NCBI GenBank assembly: GCA_964036045.1
Contig: OZ038399.1
Coordinates: 25,409,349-25,473,348, forward strand
Origin: Eutreptiella sp. 'Long Island Sound 2002'
Taxonomy: Eukaryota > Euglenozoa > Euglenophyceae > Eutreptiales > Eutreptiaceae
Length of the DNA stretch: 64,000 nucleotides
Direction: 5' to 3'
The notes under the pieces are model-generated. The model did not search any database, had not been told where the DNA came from, and was given only the letters and a program-made list of their open reading frames with translations. The position numbers and the translations under genes are program-made. Positions 20,775 to 31,185 of the stretch are shown piece by piece. Positions within the stretch are counted from its first letter, which is position 1, and each line of letters starts with the position of its first letter.

Positions 20775-22511
20775 ATGGGACTCGAGACAACCTCGGAATC
20801 AGGTTCAGAGGCCTCCATCGTTGAGCTTCGTGTTGTGTACGGCTGATATGCGACGTGGCTACCTTGAGGATGTGACTATCCCCCCCCCCCCCCCCCCCGC
20901 TTGCGCAAGCACACGCTGAAAGTCAGGAAAACGACGGTCAGGCGGGGCCCCCCTGCTTCGCCAAAGCCTTGCTTGCGCGTGAGACGCTCGGTACAAAACA
21001 ACGGTATGCAGAACTTGGCACAACAGGGCACCACAACACAAGTTACAGGCACAAGTCAGCACGTTCTTGATGTCCCCGTTGCCCATGAGGGCAAAGGAGC
21101 AGGCGGGGCTGGATCAATGGGCAGGCGCCTGTTCACCACCGGACCGGGCGCACATAACAGCCTTGCCAGCGATGGCCACATTATGACCTCACGTCGGTGG
21201 ATCGTGGTGCATTGGTGAAGCAATATTCCTTTCAGACGCACAGACTGCAACAGTGTGACTGACAATGTGCCCCCTACACGCCTGTGACGTCCACATCCGC
21301 TTTCTGTGGCTGCTCAAACCGATGATTCTCTACCCAGCAGCGCTGCTAAACAGGGCTTTTCTTGGAGAAAAAAATCATTGATTTACATTTGGCTCGGCAG
21401 CTCCTCTGGCCTCTCCTCCTCCTTGGCTACGCTCTCCAAAGCCACTGAGCATAGCTGAACTTGATTGCACTTCAATGGCTCCTCGGAACCTCGACTGTCC
21501 TCTTCATATTGTTCATATTGGGATCCCCAAAATGAGAACACTCAAGCCTAAAGCTTGCATTGACCATTGGTTCGGAGATAACATCTTCAACAGGACTGAA
21601 ATCAATGTTTCTCAACAAAAAAGAAGGCAAACGATCCCTGAAATGCTTTCCCATTGCTCTACTTGGGTAGGTCCCTCTGTGTGGATGAGTGCACACTGCG
21701 CACAGATTGCCCGCGGTGCCACATATTTGTATCTGACATGGTGAGCACCAGGGCCAAGTGTGGTGACATTCAAAAGAAGGGGCCAGCCTGCAACTCACTG
21801 ACGGGATCGAAAACTCTCTGGTGCGCAGGCAGCAACATCGAGGGGTGGGGAACCGGGAGGGAAAACCGGAAGCACAACGCCCCCACCCAAACAAGCGTCT
21901 CAAGAGTTGGCAGGCATGTATGACAACAAAGGGGGCCAAAACGCATTGTGCATCCAATTCAAGCACCGCCTAAGCTAGGCATCAGACAGGATCCTGCGGC
22001 TAGACAAGGCTGGCGACTCTTCAGGGCTGCGGCTCGCTGAACATCACATCCGGACAAAGCAGAACTGGGTTGTCGTCTCAAGCAGACTATGCTATGAATA
22101 AGACCAACTCTCATGACCCAGCCCTTATGTACCCTACAACGGGCTCAGGAACACGCCCTCTTGCATTCATCACCACAAACCCTGTGATGAGAGAGACGAC
22201 AGTCAGACGGGGTGCATAAACAAACCCACACAAGCGGTCTCGAACTGCAGATGGTCGTGCTCAGTCTCGCGAGAGACATTGTCCCCAACCAATTTCAGCG
22301 AGCTATGAACACAGGTCAGAGAATCCCTGTGCATTTCGGTGGCTCCTGCTTCTCCCCTGATTCTCTAGTGTTCGATCGTTGGCTTGGCTTATTCTGGCGC
22401 CATTAGGCCAGCAGGGCTGGAGGCGGGGGGGAGGGGTCATTTTACCCATGGCCGTCCCAGCCGCGGCAGAATGATCCTCCGTGAGCATTCTCTCTTTGTT
22501 CCCAAGAAGAC
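20775..22511. other. Intergenic, no supported gene
   Basis: Upstream side of the ligase gene. It has a C18 run at 20881-20898 followed by GCTTGCGCAAGC, which resembles a family B left end. No convincing coding sequence or identifiable core promoter is seen. Confidence 0.4.
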
Positions 22512-22885
22512 GATGTACCCCCCCCCCTTGAAGAAGCTACGCAAAAGTCCCAAATTAATACGGTCCCTACGCCTACTGTAGCTTGGACAAGGCCGTAGAC
22601 GCCCAGGTTCAAAAAGAGAAGATTGCAGGTGAGCTGGTGCAAGAAAGGGGAATATAATGCACAAATATCCCCAAAATCAGGGCTATGTGGGTTCAAGTGG
22701 GCAAACACTCACAACAGATGTGTCCATGACCCTAGGTGACCGGCAAATTTGTCACCAAACCCATGTCTTATGTGGCCGCACTGCGTTTGTACCGAATCAA
22801 ATTAGGTACCAAATTAATACGGTCCCTACACCCGCTGTAGCTTGAACAAGGGCGTAGCTTATACAGGGGGGGGGGGGGGTACATC
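22512..22885. mobile_element. Family A inverted-repeat element, copy 2 (374 bp, most complete)
   Basis: Starts GATGTAC, a C run, CTTGAAGAAGCTACGC, and ends GCGTAGCTTATACAG, a G run, GTACATC, so the outer bases are an inverted repeat of GATGTAC-poly(C). AGAC precedes the left end and follows the right end, a possible 4-bp target duplication. The interior aligns with 5916-6274. It has no coding capacity. Confidence 0.75.
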
Positions 22886-25880
22886 AGACTGTTACTCATC
22901 CGAGGGGCATGCACCACAGAGAACACAAAACTACAGGTCCATGTTGCTGCTGGGAGGCGATCCCACGACAGCCCACGCGTTTGCTGTATGTGCCATACAT
23001 TTGCCACATGTGGGCTCACGACGAGTGTTGACAACAGCTGCTCGTGGCGGTTGGAAAAGTGGTTTAGGGCAGTTTTGGGCTGGTGTGAACCACATCTGTG
23101 GTTAGCTATTTTACAATGTGCATCACCATTCTTCTTCAGAAAATGGAGTTGCGATTGTCCAACAAAGTGGACAACTTCGTCGCTGGCTGGCAGCCTGGGG
23201 TATATAAGTGGGATGTAGACGAGTCGTGCTATAACTATATACATGACTGCCAAAATCAGACGCGCCGTCACCAATGCGCGTTGCAGAATGAGAGAGGGGG
23301 GGGGGGGGGGTGAAGGGGAGGCAATCCTGCTACTACACACCCAAGGCACCGTCAAACAGAATCGCACCCACATATGTAACATATGTAACAAAAACATGTG
23401 GACACGGAAGTGTCGGGCGATACATCACCGCTGCTGTACCCCTTTGGGTGTGTTGGTTGGGGGCAGCATTGCGCCTCCGGAGAGGGCTGAACCACACTCT
23501 GAGTGCGACTTGCCACCCCCCCTTCGGCCCCGCTGACGCGTTCGGGGGCAGCATCGCAAGAATAACACGACTGGGACCCCTCTGCCCCGGAGGGGCAGGG
23601 GCCACCGTAGCACAAACCCCCCGCACGACAGCCACCCGCTCCCATCCCCCGTGCGAAACGAGGCCGTCGCGTGCTCGAAGGTTCATGAAACAGGGCAGCG
23701 TTTGCACATCAAAGCGATGGGGGGCAGGAACTGGCATTCACCGTGCGACGCATTGCCGTGCCATTTTGGGTGCGGTGGCCCCAGCCCCTTCAGATCCACG
23801 TCGGGCAGCTCGGACCCGGCATATCTGCGCCCAAAGTCGTGCCCTGCAGCACCGTGATCGTCCATTGGCTCCAGGGAGCCACGCACGCCATGACCCGGCG
23901 CCTGCGCGGCAGCCACAGTTCGTTGCCGGCTTCGAGCCGGGGTCGGGGGAGCCGACGGTTACGATGCTGGTGCGGCTGCTCCCGCCCCCTTTGGCAGCTA
24001 ACAGTCTGGCTTTCTGTGACCACGTGGAGCGGCCCTCTAAAGCCCGGTTCATGATTGCGGCGGTGCTGGGGGGAGTTACTGGCGCAGAGTAATGTACAAA
24101 ATGACGGAGGCTTTCATGGGCCTGGGCCAACACCCATGAGGCCACTGCTCTACGTCAGCTGCTCTTAAGAGCAGCTCTCGTCTGCTGCCCCCGGGATTCG
24201 AGGACGCCCCCCCCCCCCTCCCCGATGACGCTTTATCACGCCAGAACTTCAGACACGTGGGCAACCCCAGGCGGCGTTTCCCCTGCGGCACACCCTGCAG
24301 CACACCAGAGGAGAAACCTAACCCCCCCCCATTAGTACCCCCGGGGGGGCATTGTCCATTTGGGGACTTCTGGGGTTCTCCGGGGGGCGGGGGGGAGGGG
24401 GGGTTGATGGGGGTGGGGGGGTAATATTTGTGTGGAGAGTTTGAGGGTGTTGGCACCAAGATTGCTGTTGTACCTGGAGGCCTAACACTCATTTTGCAGC
24501 ACATTGACACAGACGTCGCTTTTGTGTTCCGACATCGGTGGCAGGTTCTAGGCCATCAGTGGGAAACGACCAATCCAACAACGAAGCTCACTGTAACCTC
24601 CCGGCGCATCTTGGCCACTGAATTGTGCGCTCAGGCTTGACATAAGGCACTGCAGGCTGTGGATGTGCCAAAATCATCTCTCAAGTTGGGCTACCTGTGG
24701 CCCAACGATGACAGGTCTATCATCCCAAGGGCTTCACCTCAGTATAAGCATTGTCCTGACGCTGATTGATTTTGCACCACAGCCTATGGAGGAGCCCAGC
24801 AATAAGCCTCCAGCAAGGCAACCGTTGCTGCATTTTACCAGCCCCGTGATGGTGCCAGCTCCAGCTCCAGCTCTTCCTCTTGCTAGAGGACTTGCCTTTC
24901 AGCAACATTGCAGACTGTGTGTCAACTGCAGGCGGTTTACCCCCAATCGCTGTCGTTTAACCTTGAACCGCTCAGCAACAAACAACACAAGAGGAGGGGG
25001 GTGCACTCGGCGTGGGGCAGGTGGGGCAGGTGGGGGGGTTGACCCATAAACGTGGAGCAGGCCCGCCGGTTGGTACTTCTGGTTTCATCCGCTTGGTTGT
25101 GGTTTGTGAAGGCGTGCCCCAGGCTGTGGACGGCGAATGCTGCGGTGGTGCAGTGCTTTCGCGTTCGCCGTGTGCGGGGTGCACTCTCAGACCAATGGCC
25201 TGGTTGCATGTTCGTAAGCATCGATGTGCTCGGCTGCACCTTCTGCTGCTTTGGTTCTGCTGCTCCGAGCACCATGCTGGTGCACCCGAGCGGAAAGTCT
25301 GTGTGTGGAGGACTGCAAACCCTAAATTGGCTGCTAAACTGACTCTCTGTACATGGCAATTCCGTTCCGTGGAGGCGTGGCGGTAACGGTGGTCGGGCAG
25401 TCATTGTCAGGCATTGTTCCGGAACCGACAGCAGTTTGGGGAGTGATGTGGCGGCTTCCCCTCCTCACAGACCTTGTCTGCACATCTCGGGGCTGGACAG
25501 TGAACGGTTGATGCTAATTTTCGTCCACGGACAGAGACACTGCAAACAGGCCATTGCTTACGGACCGGCGGGGGGGGTGAGGGGGCTGGCCAGCGGCGGC
25601 CCACCCACCCTCGGGGGAAAAACGAAAGTTTCTAAAGAGACCCGAAATTGGAGGTCGATTGTAGGTATCCAATTTTTTTCGGCGTCTGAGCCCCCAATCT
25701 ACTCTTTTTTTTCGGGGCGGGGGTCCGCCACTAAGCAATGGCCTGACCGCAAACTGCCATCGGTGAACAAGCTCTTGGGTATCCTCTCGCTGCCATCGGT
25801 TCGCCACTTCAAGGCAATGCACAAGGGGCACCGACGCACGGCCAATCGGTGAGAGGGACCACATTTGTGGGATCGGCCCC
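22886..25880. other. Intergenic; GC-rich stretch at 23.4-24.1 kb without assignable gene
   Basis: Long poly(G)/(C) runs at 23296-23310, 24207-24219 and 24325-24334. The segment 23400-24100 has gene-like GC content and long frames on both strands, but no domain could be recognised and no frame is clearly favoured. At 25637-25746 lies a dispersed repeat that is also found at 51205-51330 (shared GGAGGTCGATT, and CCACTAAGCAA against CCACTAAGCAA). Confidence 0.4.
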
Positions 25881-26423
25881 TTAGCACAGGCTAGACAGGC
25901 CTTGGTCCTCGACGGGGGACAGCATGGACTGGTACCGCTGCAGCCGCACCTGCAGGACCTCCGGCAGCGCGGCCCCCTCCCGCAGGATGCACTGGACGGC
26001 CTGGGGGCACCGGCAGATGCAGGCGAGGCAGAGGTCCTGCAGACTGCAGCGGGCGGCCACGCTGTGCAGGCGCTGCACGGCCGCACCGCAGGTCCGCGTC
26101 GCCGCCGCCGTGCCGCAGCTCTGCAGCATGTCCTCAATGATTTCCCTGTGGCAGGGGGCGTGGGGGCGGCCTGGGGCAGGAATGGGGGTCAGCAACGGGA
26201 GGGCGGCGACGGGGTGGGGGCGTTCCATCGGCGCGAGCTGCGGGTGCCGTTTGAGGCTGGGGTCTGGTGAAGTCGCCCCCAAGATCGGCGCTGTGCCCGC
26301 GCTGCGCAGGGTCACCGTCTTTGGCGAAGCGTTGCTGGTTCGCCGTCGAGAACTGCTGGTCCATTCACCCGTTGTGCAGGTCATTGTATTGTCAGCGACT
26401 GAAGCGCTCCGCGTTCGTCTCAT
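25881..26423 (-). CDS. Hypothetical protein, about 180 aa
   Basis: A GC-rich minus-strand frame with the first ATG at about 26423 (MRRTRSASVADN). The N-terminal half is Ser/Thr/Arg/Pro-rich and probably disordered. The C-terminal half (from HREIIEDMLQSC) is a run of amphipathic helices with regularly placed Cys (CGTAAATRTCG, CLACICRCPQAVQC), ending DQGLSSLC-stop. The composition matches the ligase and hydrolase genes rather than the surrounding repeats. I do not recognise the family. It may be a small single-exon gene or the last exon of the minus-strand exon series upstream. Confidence 0.4.
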   Translation of the reverse strand: MRRTRSASVADNTMTCTTGEWTSSSRRRTSNASPKTVTLRSAGTAPILGATSPDPSLKRHPQLAPMERPHPVAALPLLTPIPAPGRPHAPCHREIIEDMLQSCGTAAATRTCGAAVQRLHSVAARCSLQDLCLACICRCPQAVQCILREGAALPEVLQVRLQRYQSMLSPVEDQGLSSLC

Positions 26424-27527
26424 GAGGTTCGTCTGCTCATGCCGGGCCTCAATGGTCCGGTGTGGACCCGCCACTTGGCTCCAGCCGCGCCTGCCTCACG
26501 GCCTTCATTGCCTTCACAGCTCCGATCATGTTCGCGTCTCTTGGACAGTTCCATCCAGTGCCATTCCCTCACCTCCCTCAATAGGACTAGGGTCGGCGAT
26601 GGTCTATTGGGTTCTGGCATTACCGCCTGGACTGTGTTTGGGCGTGTCATGCCGGGGGGGGGGGGGGGGGGGAAGGTTGCGGTCAGGGAGCATCAAATCC
26701 AATTTCGAAAAAGTGGCGGGAAAATTGCGGTGCCGTAACCAAACCTCCTGAAGCCTCAAGGATCAACACTTCTGCACGGGGGACACCCCGGGCCCCAACA
26801 AGCACGCAAGGTGGACAAGCTAAAAGCAATTGCGTAAAAATTGCGGGAAATTGCGAAATTGCGAAAAATTGCGCACCTCAATCCCCCGCCCCCTTCGGCT
26901 CATATGGTACGACCCGCGTTCAGTGCCAATAAACAAAGCGTACATACGTTCCTGGGCCGAAAATGTGACACTTGCTGTGGCCGCAACGAATTTTGTTGCA
27001 AGGGGGTCCTGGAACCCCAGTCCCCCCGTGCGTCTTGAAATGGCTGGCCTCCAGAATTGCAAGGGGAAGGGCGCACACCGCTCCTGTGGGAAACGCTGCC
27101 CAAAGTCCATAAGCATGACCGTCTGCACTTGCACCCTGTCTTTTGCAATGTGGAGAAAAGACATGGGAACGCTCTTGCACATCTCCTGCACGTGCTGCAA
27201 CCCACTTGGACTGAGTCTGTGAAGAGGGTGTGCCCGGGCACAAACCTTAGGCCATAACCCTCCCTCTGTATTTGCACACCAAGTTTTCTTGGTTCTGTGC
27301 ATAGTACCAAACCTCATCCAACTCTGAACCAGTGCAGAAACGACCTACAACACATCCTAACCACACAGAAACAAGCACGTTGCTAAACGCACAACGCAGT
27401 TTGCTGCCAGCAGCCGCACCATACAACTTTAACGGGTCAGCAGCTGGAAATCGACCGAAGTTTGCTCAGCAGCAATTTTCGGACACCACTTATCAGATTG
27501 GGGATTGGACACAAAAAAAAACCAAGA
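26424..27527. other. Intergenic, no supported gene
   Basis: Includes a G18 run at about 26655-26672 and a short AATTGCG-rich stretch at 26826-26875. Frames of about 100 to 165 codons at 26820-27317 lack recognisable domains. Confidence 0.4.
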
Positions 27528-27905
27528 CTATAAGAGCGCAAACACAAAAGTCCTTGCAGAGAACCAGCAATTAAATCCGCCTTCGCACAGGACCAACTCC
27601 CAAGGCAACGTCAAACAGTTGGAAGGCAGAGACCTGAGGGCGAGTAGCAGGAACAAGAATGCAACGACCATGAGCTCTGGACCGGGGTCTACGGACGGCC
27701 AGCAGACCGCACGGGGCAGTTCCTGCAGGACGAATGGGAAACTGCAGGTGTACATCAGCGGGGCCCCAGCCTTCTCGTGCAGGCTCTGGTGCCACCCATG
27801 CAATATGCCTGCACCAAAGTCTACAAGGACAAGCTGACCGTCCTCTTTGAGCATCACGTTGTCGGGGACGAGGGTGCGCTGCAGCTCCAGGATTGACTTG
27901 CCTCC
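27528..27905 (-). CDS. Protein-kinase-like exon (DFG-type loop, altered HRD)
   Basis: After a plausible acceptor (CATCTCCAG, then GGAGGCAAG at 27905), the minus strand reads LVPDNVMLKEDG followed by LVLVDFGAG, which matches kinase subdomains VIb-VII: the catalytic loop ending PxNVML and the Mg-binding DFG. Further on, GAPLMYTC and VDPGPELMVVAFLFLL resemble the activation-segment end and the F-helix region of divergent kinases. The catalytic-loop position expected to be Asp reads Thr (QRTLVPDN instead of H-x-D-L-x-P-x-N), so this copy is either a pseudokinase or decayed. The end of the exon is not defined; the frame runs to a stop at 27528. N-lobe exons would lie upstream. Confidence 0.45.
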   Translation of the reverse strand, partial: GGKSILELQRTLVPDNVMLKEDGQLVLVDFGAGILHGWHQSLHEKAGAPLMYTCSFPFVLQELPRAVCWPSVDPGPELMVVAFLFLLLALRSLPSNCLTLPWELVLCEGGFNCWFSARTFVFALL

Positions 27906-28043
27906 CTGGAGATGCAGTGTGCAGTGCTACGGCAGGGAATGAGGGGTGGGGTCTCGCATGAGACACGACACACATACACATGGCATGCAAAACGACGCAT
28001 AGGAAGTGCATGCATTTGTTACCAGGCCCTCGTAAGGAGGTAC

Positions 28044-28265
28044 TCACGGGGGGGAGGGGGGCGACCCCTCGGACCCCTTCTGGACGCCAACTACCCCCCC
28101 AACTAACTGTTGGCCGGAGGCTCCCTGGGGGGAGGGGTGGGTTCTGGGAGGGGCGCCGGAGGGGGCGTCGGGGGGGCCGCTGGGGAGGGCGATTCCCTGG
28201 GGGGGGGGGACTTGCTTGAGCAGGGGGGGGGAGGGGGGGGGTCCAGGGGGGAGCCCCCCCCCCCC
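28044..28265. repeat. Dispersed G/C-run repeat, copy 1
   Basis: Contains GGGCGACCCCTCGGACCCC, GACGCCAACTA, AACTGTTGGCCGGAGGC and a G-run/C-run block ending CCCTGCCGGAA. The first part recurs in inverted orientation at 29384-29425, the second in direct orientation at 29344-29380, and the last block recurs at 28913-28968. Confidence 0.5.
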
Positions 28266-28491
28266 TGCCGGAACATACCCAATCCACATGGAACAGAAAA
28301 ATTATTGGAGAATGAACAACTCGGCACATGGAAATGTCATGTTGTCGACCGTAAACAAAGGAAATTCATCATTGAATGTCAATTCAGGGTTCCCACATCT
28401 CACCAATACACAACAACTACCACAAAGCGGGACATTCACCATCTCATGCCAAATGACAGTGATCTTTCTTGTTAGTCAGAATTCGACTCAC

Positions 28492-28727
28492 CTGAACTGG
28501 AGCCTCCATCGGTAGTGGAACTAGAACTGGAACCTGATGATGATGACGAACCTGAGTCACTGCCTGAATGGGAGACATCAGACAAATTATCAGGCAGTGC
28601 TTCATCATCCATTGACTCCGGATCAGAGGGTACCTCGGCTTTTTGTCTTTTATGACCGGTGATCCTATCTTTAAACCTAAAATAGAGTAGCGCATCAACT
28701 ATGTCTTCGCGTTTTGCGCGTGGCAAC
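28492..28727 (-). CDS. Ser/Asp-rich exon with consensus donor site
   Basis: The minus strand reads AKREDIVDALLYFRFKDRI, then a basic patch, then a long acidic Ser-rich tail (DPESMDDEALPDNLSD, and Ser/Gly runs). The frame meets a perfect donor: AGTTCAG then GTGAGT at 28491. Plausible acceptors are TATTTCAG (about 28728) or CTATTTTAG (about 28681). The composition is strongly protein-like, so this is probably a real internal exon. No family is recognised. It could join the kinase-like exon downstream, but no transcript evidence exists. Confidence 0.45.
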
Positions 28728-28769
28728 GGTGGGACCGGGGAGCTGAAATACACCAACAACGAGCGTTGG

Positions 28770-30433
28770 GGCATGGTAGTCTGGAAAACAAGGTATATGG
28801 AGCACACATGGAGCAATATGTACACAGTGTATGGCATGCGCCAAAGGCGCCGAAAAATTTTTTCCCATGACTGAAAAATGTTCCCAAAACCCAGGTTTTC
28901 AGGTGCACTTGAGCTGAGGGGGGAGGGGGGGACGGGGTCTAGGGGGGAGCCCCCCCCCCTGCCGGAATGAAAATTAAAGCAATTCCCTTGGGGGGGGGGG
29001 GTGTCAGGCACCTCTGAACAGTTGGGTTTGCGGCCCAGGTGTGATCCGACAGTTCGCACGCCCTTCCCACAAAAGAGGTTAGGGTATCATCGGCTTGGGT
29101 ATTCCCAGCCAGACTGGGAACCTCAGGGGCAACAATGATGCCCCTAGTATCTCAAAGTATGGGTCTCTAGTACGCCCGACGCCCAAATAGTTGCACTACG
29201 CCAAGTGCGCCCCCTTAGTGCACCCCCTAAAAGGTCACTGGTGGGGCACGGGTCAAAAAAGTTGCCCTGCGCGCTAACGCTCCCTCCTTGTGTACAATTG
29301 GGTGCCTTTGGTGCCCATCGGCTCCTTGGGCTGGTACCTTTGACAACTACCTGTTGGCTGGAGGCCCCTTGGGGGGGGGGGGGTTAGTTGGCGTCCTAGG
29401 ACCCGCGGAGTCGCCCCCCCCCCCCCTCCTTGGAGGCACTGTGCGCCAGAACGCCTCCCTGCCTCAGCACAAGGGAGAGGTCCTCTGCATGCGCCGAAGG
29501 CACAAAGCTTGCTCACACCTGAGACGGGGCTACGGGCAGGTATGTGCACGGGCCTGTGGGGTCTGAATGCGCCCAGCGGTCTTAGGTTGCCCAATACCCC
29601 TTGGCACCCTTCAATTTGATTGCAAACATCCAACAACCAAAGACAATTGGGAACTCAAGTCCCTTGAAAGTGATTTGGGCAAGCGACCAACACAGTGTCA
29701 GATGCCAAGAATGGCACGTGATACCGAATATATTTTGATGGTTCGAATTAAGAGAAGACAACTACCGACAAAGCCCAGTCCAAGCCATGGCGTTGGTTGT
29801 TTTTTAGGGGGGGTCTGCAATCAGCACACCCCGCCACCCACATCAGCAGCAATGCCACCAGGGGATCCACTTTCGTGCGGTTGTGGCAGGATACTGTGCA
29901 AGCTTTCGGATTGGCTTGCTTTTTTATGCACCTGCTGCAACAGGTGTGCACCTGCGGCACACAAAAAAGTGCTCTCATGTCCCTTCAAGTGTGCCATCAC
30001 ACGCCTTGCTGGCGGGTCGGACAAGGAAGGGGATCCACAGGAGCAGATAGATAATGGCTCTACTTTGGAGTCATCCCAACATGCAGCTAAATCCAAAACA
30101 ACAAAATTCTTGGACTTTTGTGAATAAGATCAACTGGCCTAATTAATGTTCGGACCTGCCGTCCACACCGACTGTTTGACGGTTTGTCTCGTGGTTAAGT
30201 GCAAGAGTTCATTGCTTTGTGCCATATAGTACCGGATCTGTTCGTACACCCTGATCCTCCCCTCTCAGGCTCCGGGTTCTGGTTTAAATCCTGCAACTTT
30301 TGATAGGGTAGAAGTGCAGCATGGGCATGAGGACATTCCCAAATTAAAAGACTGAACAACCGCGGACAAGAAAACGATTACAAGCATAAACTGGAACTGC
30401 ACACACAACATCGACTCCATCACCCAGGCATAC
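28770..30433. other. Intergenic/intronic sequence with dispersed G/C-run repeats
   Basis: Holds second copies of the 28.0-28.3 kb repeat blocks at 28913-28968 and 29344-29430. No supported coding frame is seen. Confidence 0.4.
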
Positions 30434-30574
30434 CGCCATCATGTAGTGGTCCAGACTGGTGGCCAGTCGCTGCAGCCCTGCCCAAAGTCGAGGGCTGTAC
30501 AGGGGCAGCACTAGCTCCTCCAGCCATGCGTCTCTCAGTAGTGCTGGAAAGAAGGGCCTCTGCAGCGTCACGGA
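30434..30574 (-). CDS. Exon-like segment, 47 codons, unknown protein
   Basis: Bounded by a good acceptor (AAGTTCAG before 30574) and a GTATGC donor (30433), phase 0 on both sides. It reads SVTLQRPFFPALLRDAWLEE, then LVLPLYSPRLWAGLQRLA, then TSLDHYMMA, a dense amphipathic-helix sequence. The family is not recognised. It has the same strand and matching phase as the kinase-like exon 2.6 kb downstream. Confidence 0.4.
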
Positions 30575-30619
30575 CTGAACTTGTGGATTTGCAGTAACCT
30601 ACATACGCATAGCGCGGGG

Positions 30620-31060
30620 CACCCCTGAGCATGAGGCAGAGCACGACACCAAACACAGGGCACAGACCACACCACGCTGGGCACAAGGCACAAGGCACGA
30701 AGCATACAGGAAAGGGCACAGGCACGAACACGGGCACAGGCAGTGAGCATCCTTTTTAGTGCAAATCCAATGTTCCGCTAAGGTTTCGAAGGGCACGCAC
30801 AAGAGGGCTCGTCGGTCTCCATCAAGGGTTCCGTGTCCCCATCACAGCACAAAGCGCCAGGGCACAGCGAGGGCTCAAGGCACAGGCACAACAGCACAAG
30901 GCGTAGGCACACTGGCACAGGCACAGGGTACCACGCAGATTGGCAAATGCATCAAGGCGTAAAACAAAGGCAGGGGCTGGGGCACGCAGGCACGCGCGCC
31001 TGACGTGCAGGCACAGGCACATGAGACACAATAGCATGTGGAAGAGGCACCCGTTCGCAC
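30620..31060. repeat. Degenerate GGCACA hexanucleotide repeat
   Basis: Dozens of imperfect GGCACA/AGGCAC units (for example GGGCACAAGGCACAAGGCAC). Cys-rich open frames on the minus strand here are repeat translations. Confidence 0.7.
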
Positions 31061-31185
31061 AAATAGAGGCATGGCGGACGAGGACTTGAATGGTAAGGAG
31101 GCTCTACCGCACGGGAAAAAATGAACAAGGGATTGCCCGTGGGCCCCCTAGGTGAGAAACACAGGGGCCCTCCTTGCGCCAGGAT

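Noticed and set aside
19644-20846. 400-codon plus frame opposite the RBR ligase
   Set aside because: Antisense shadow of a GC-rich gene; the minus strand has the complete zinc-ligand pattern.
23310-24092. 260-codon plus frame in a GC-rich stretch
   Set aside because: Equally long frames exist on the other strand, no domain was recognised, and the frame starts in a poly(G) repeat; left unassigned.
27571-28329. 252-codon Pro-rich minus frame overlapping the kinase-like exon
   Set aside because: Different frame from the DFG-containing one, made of G/C-run translation; the kinase frame explains the sequence better.
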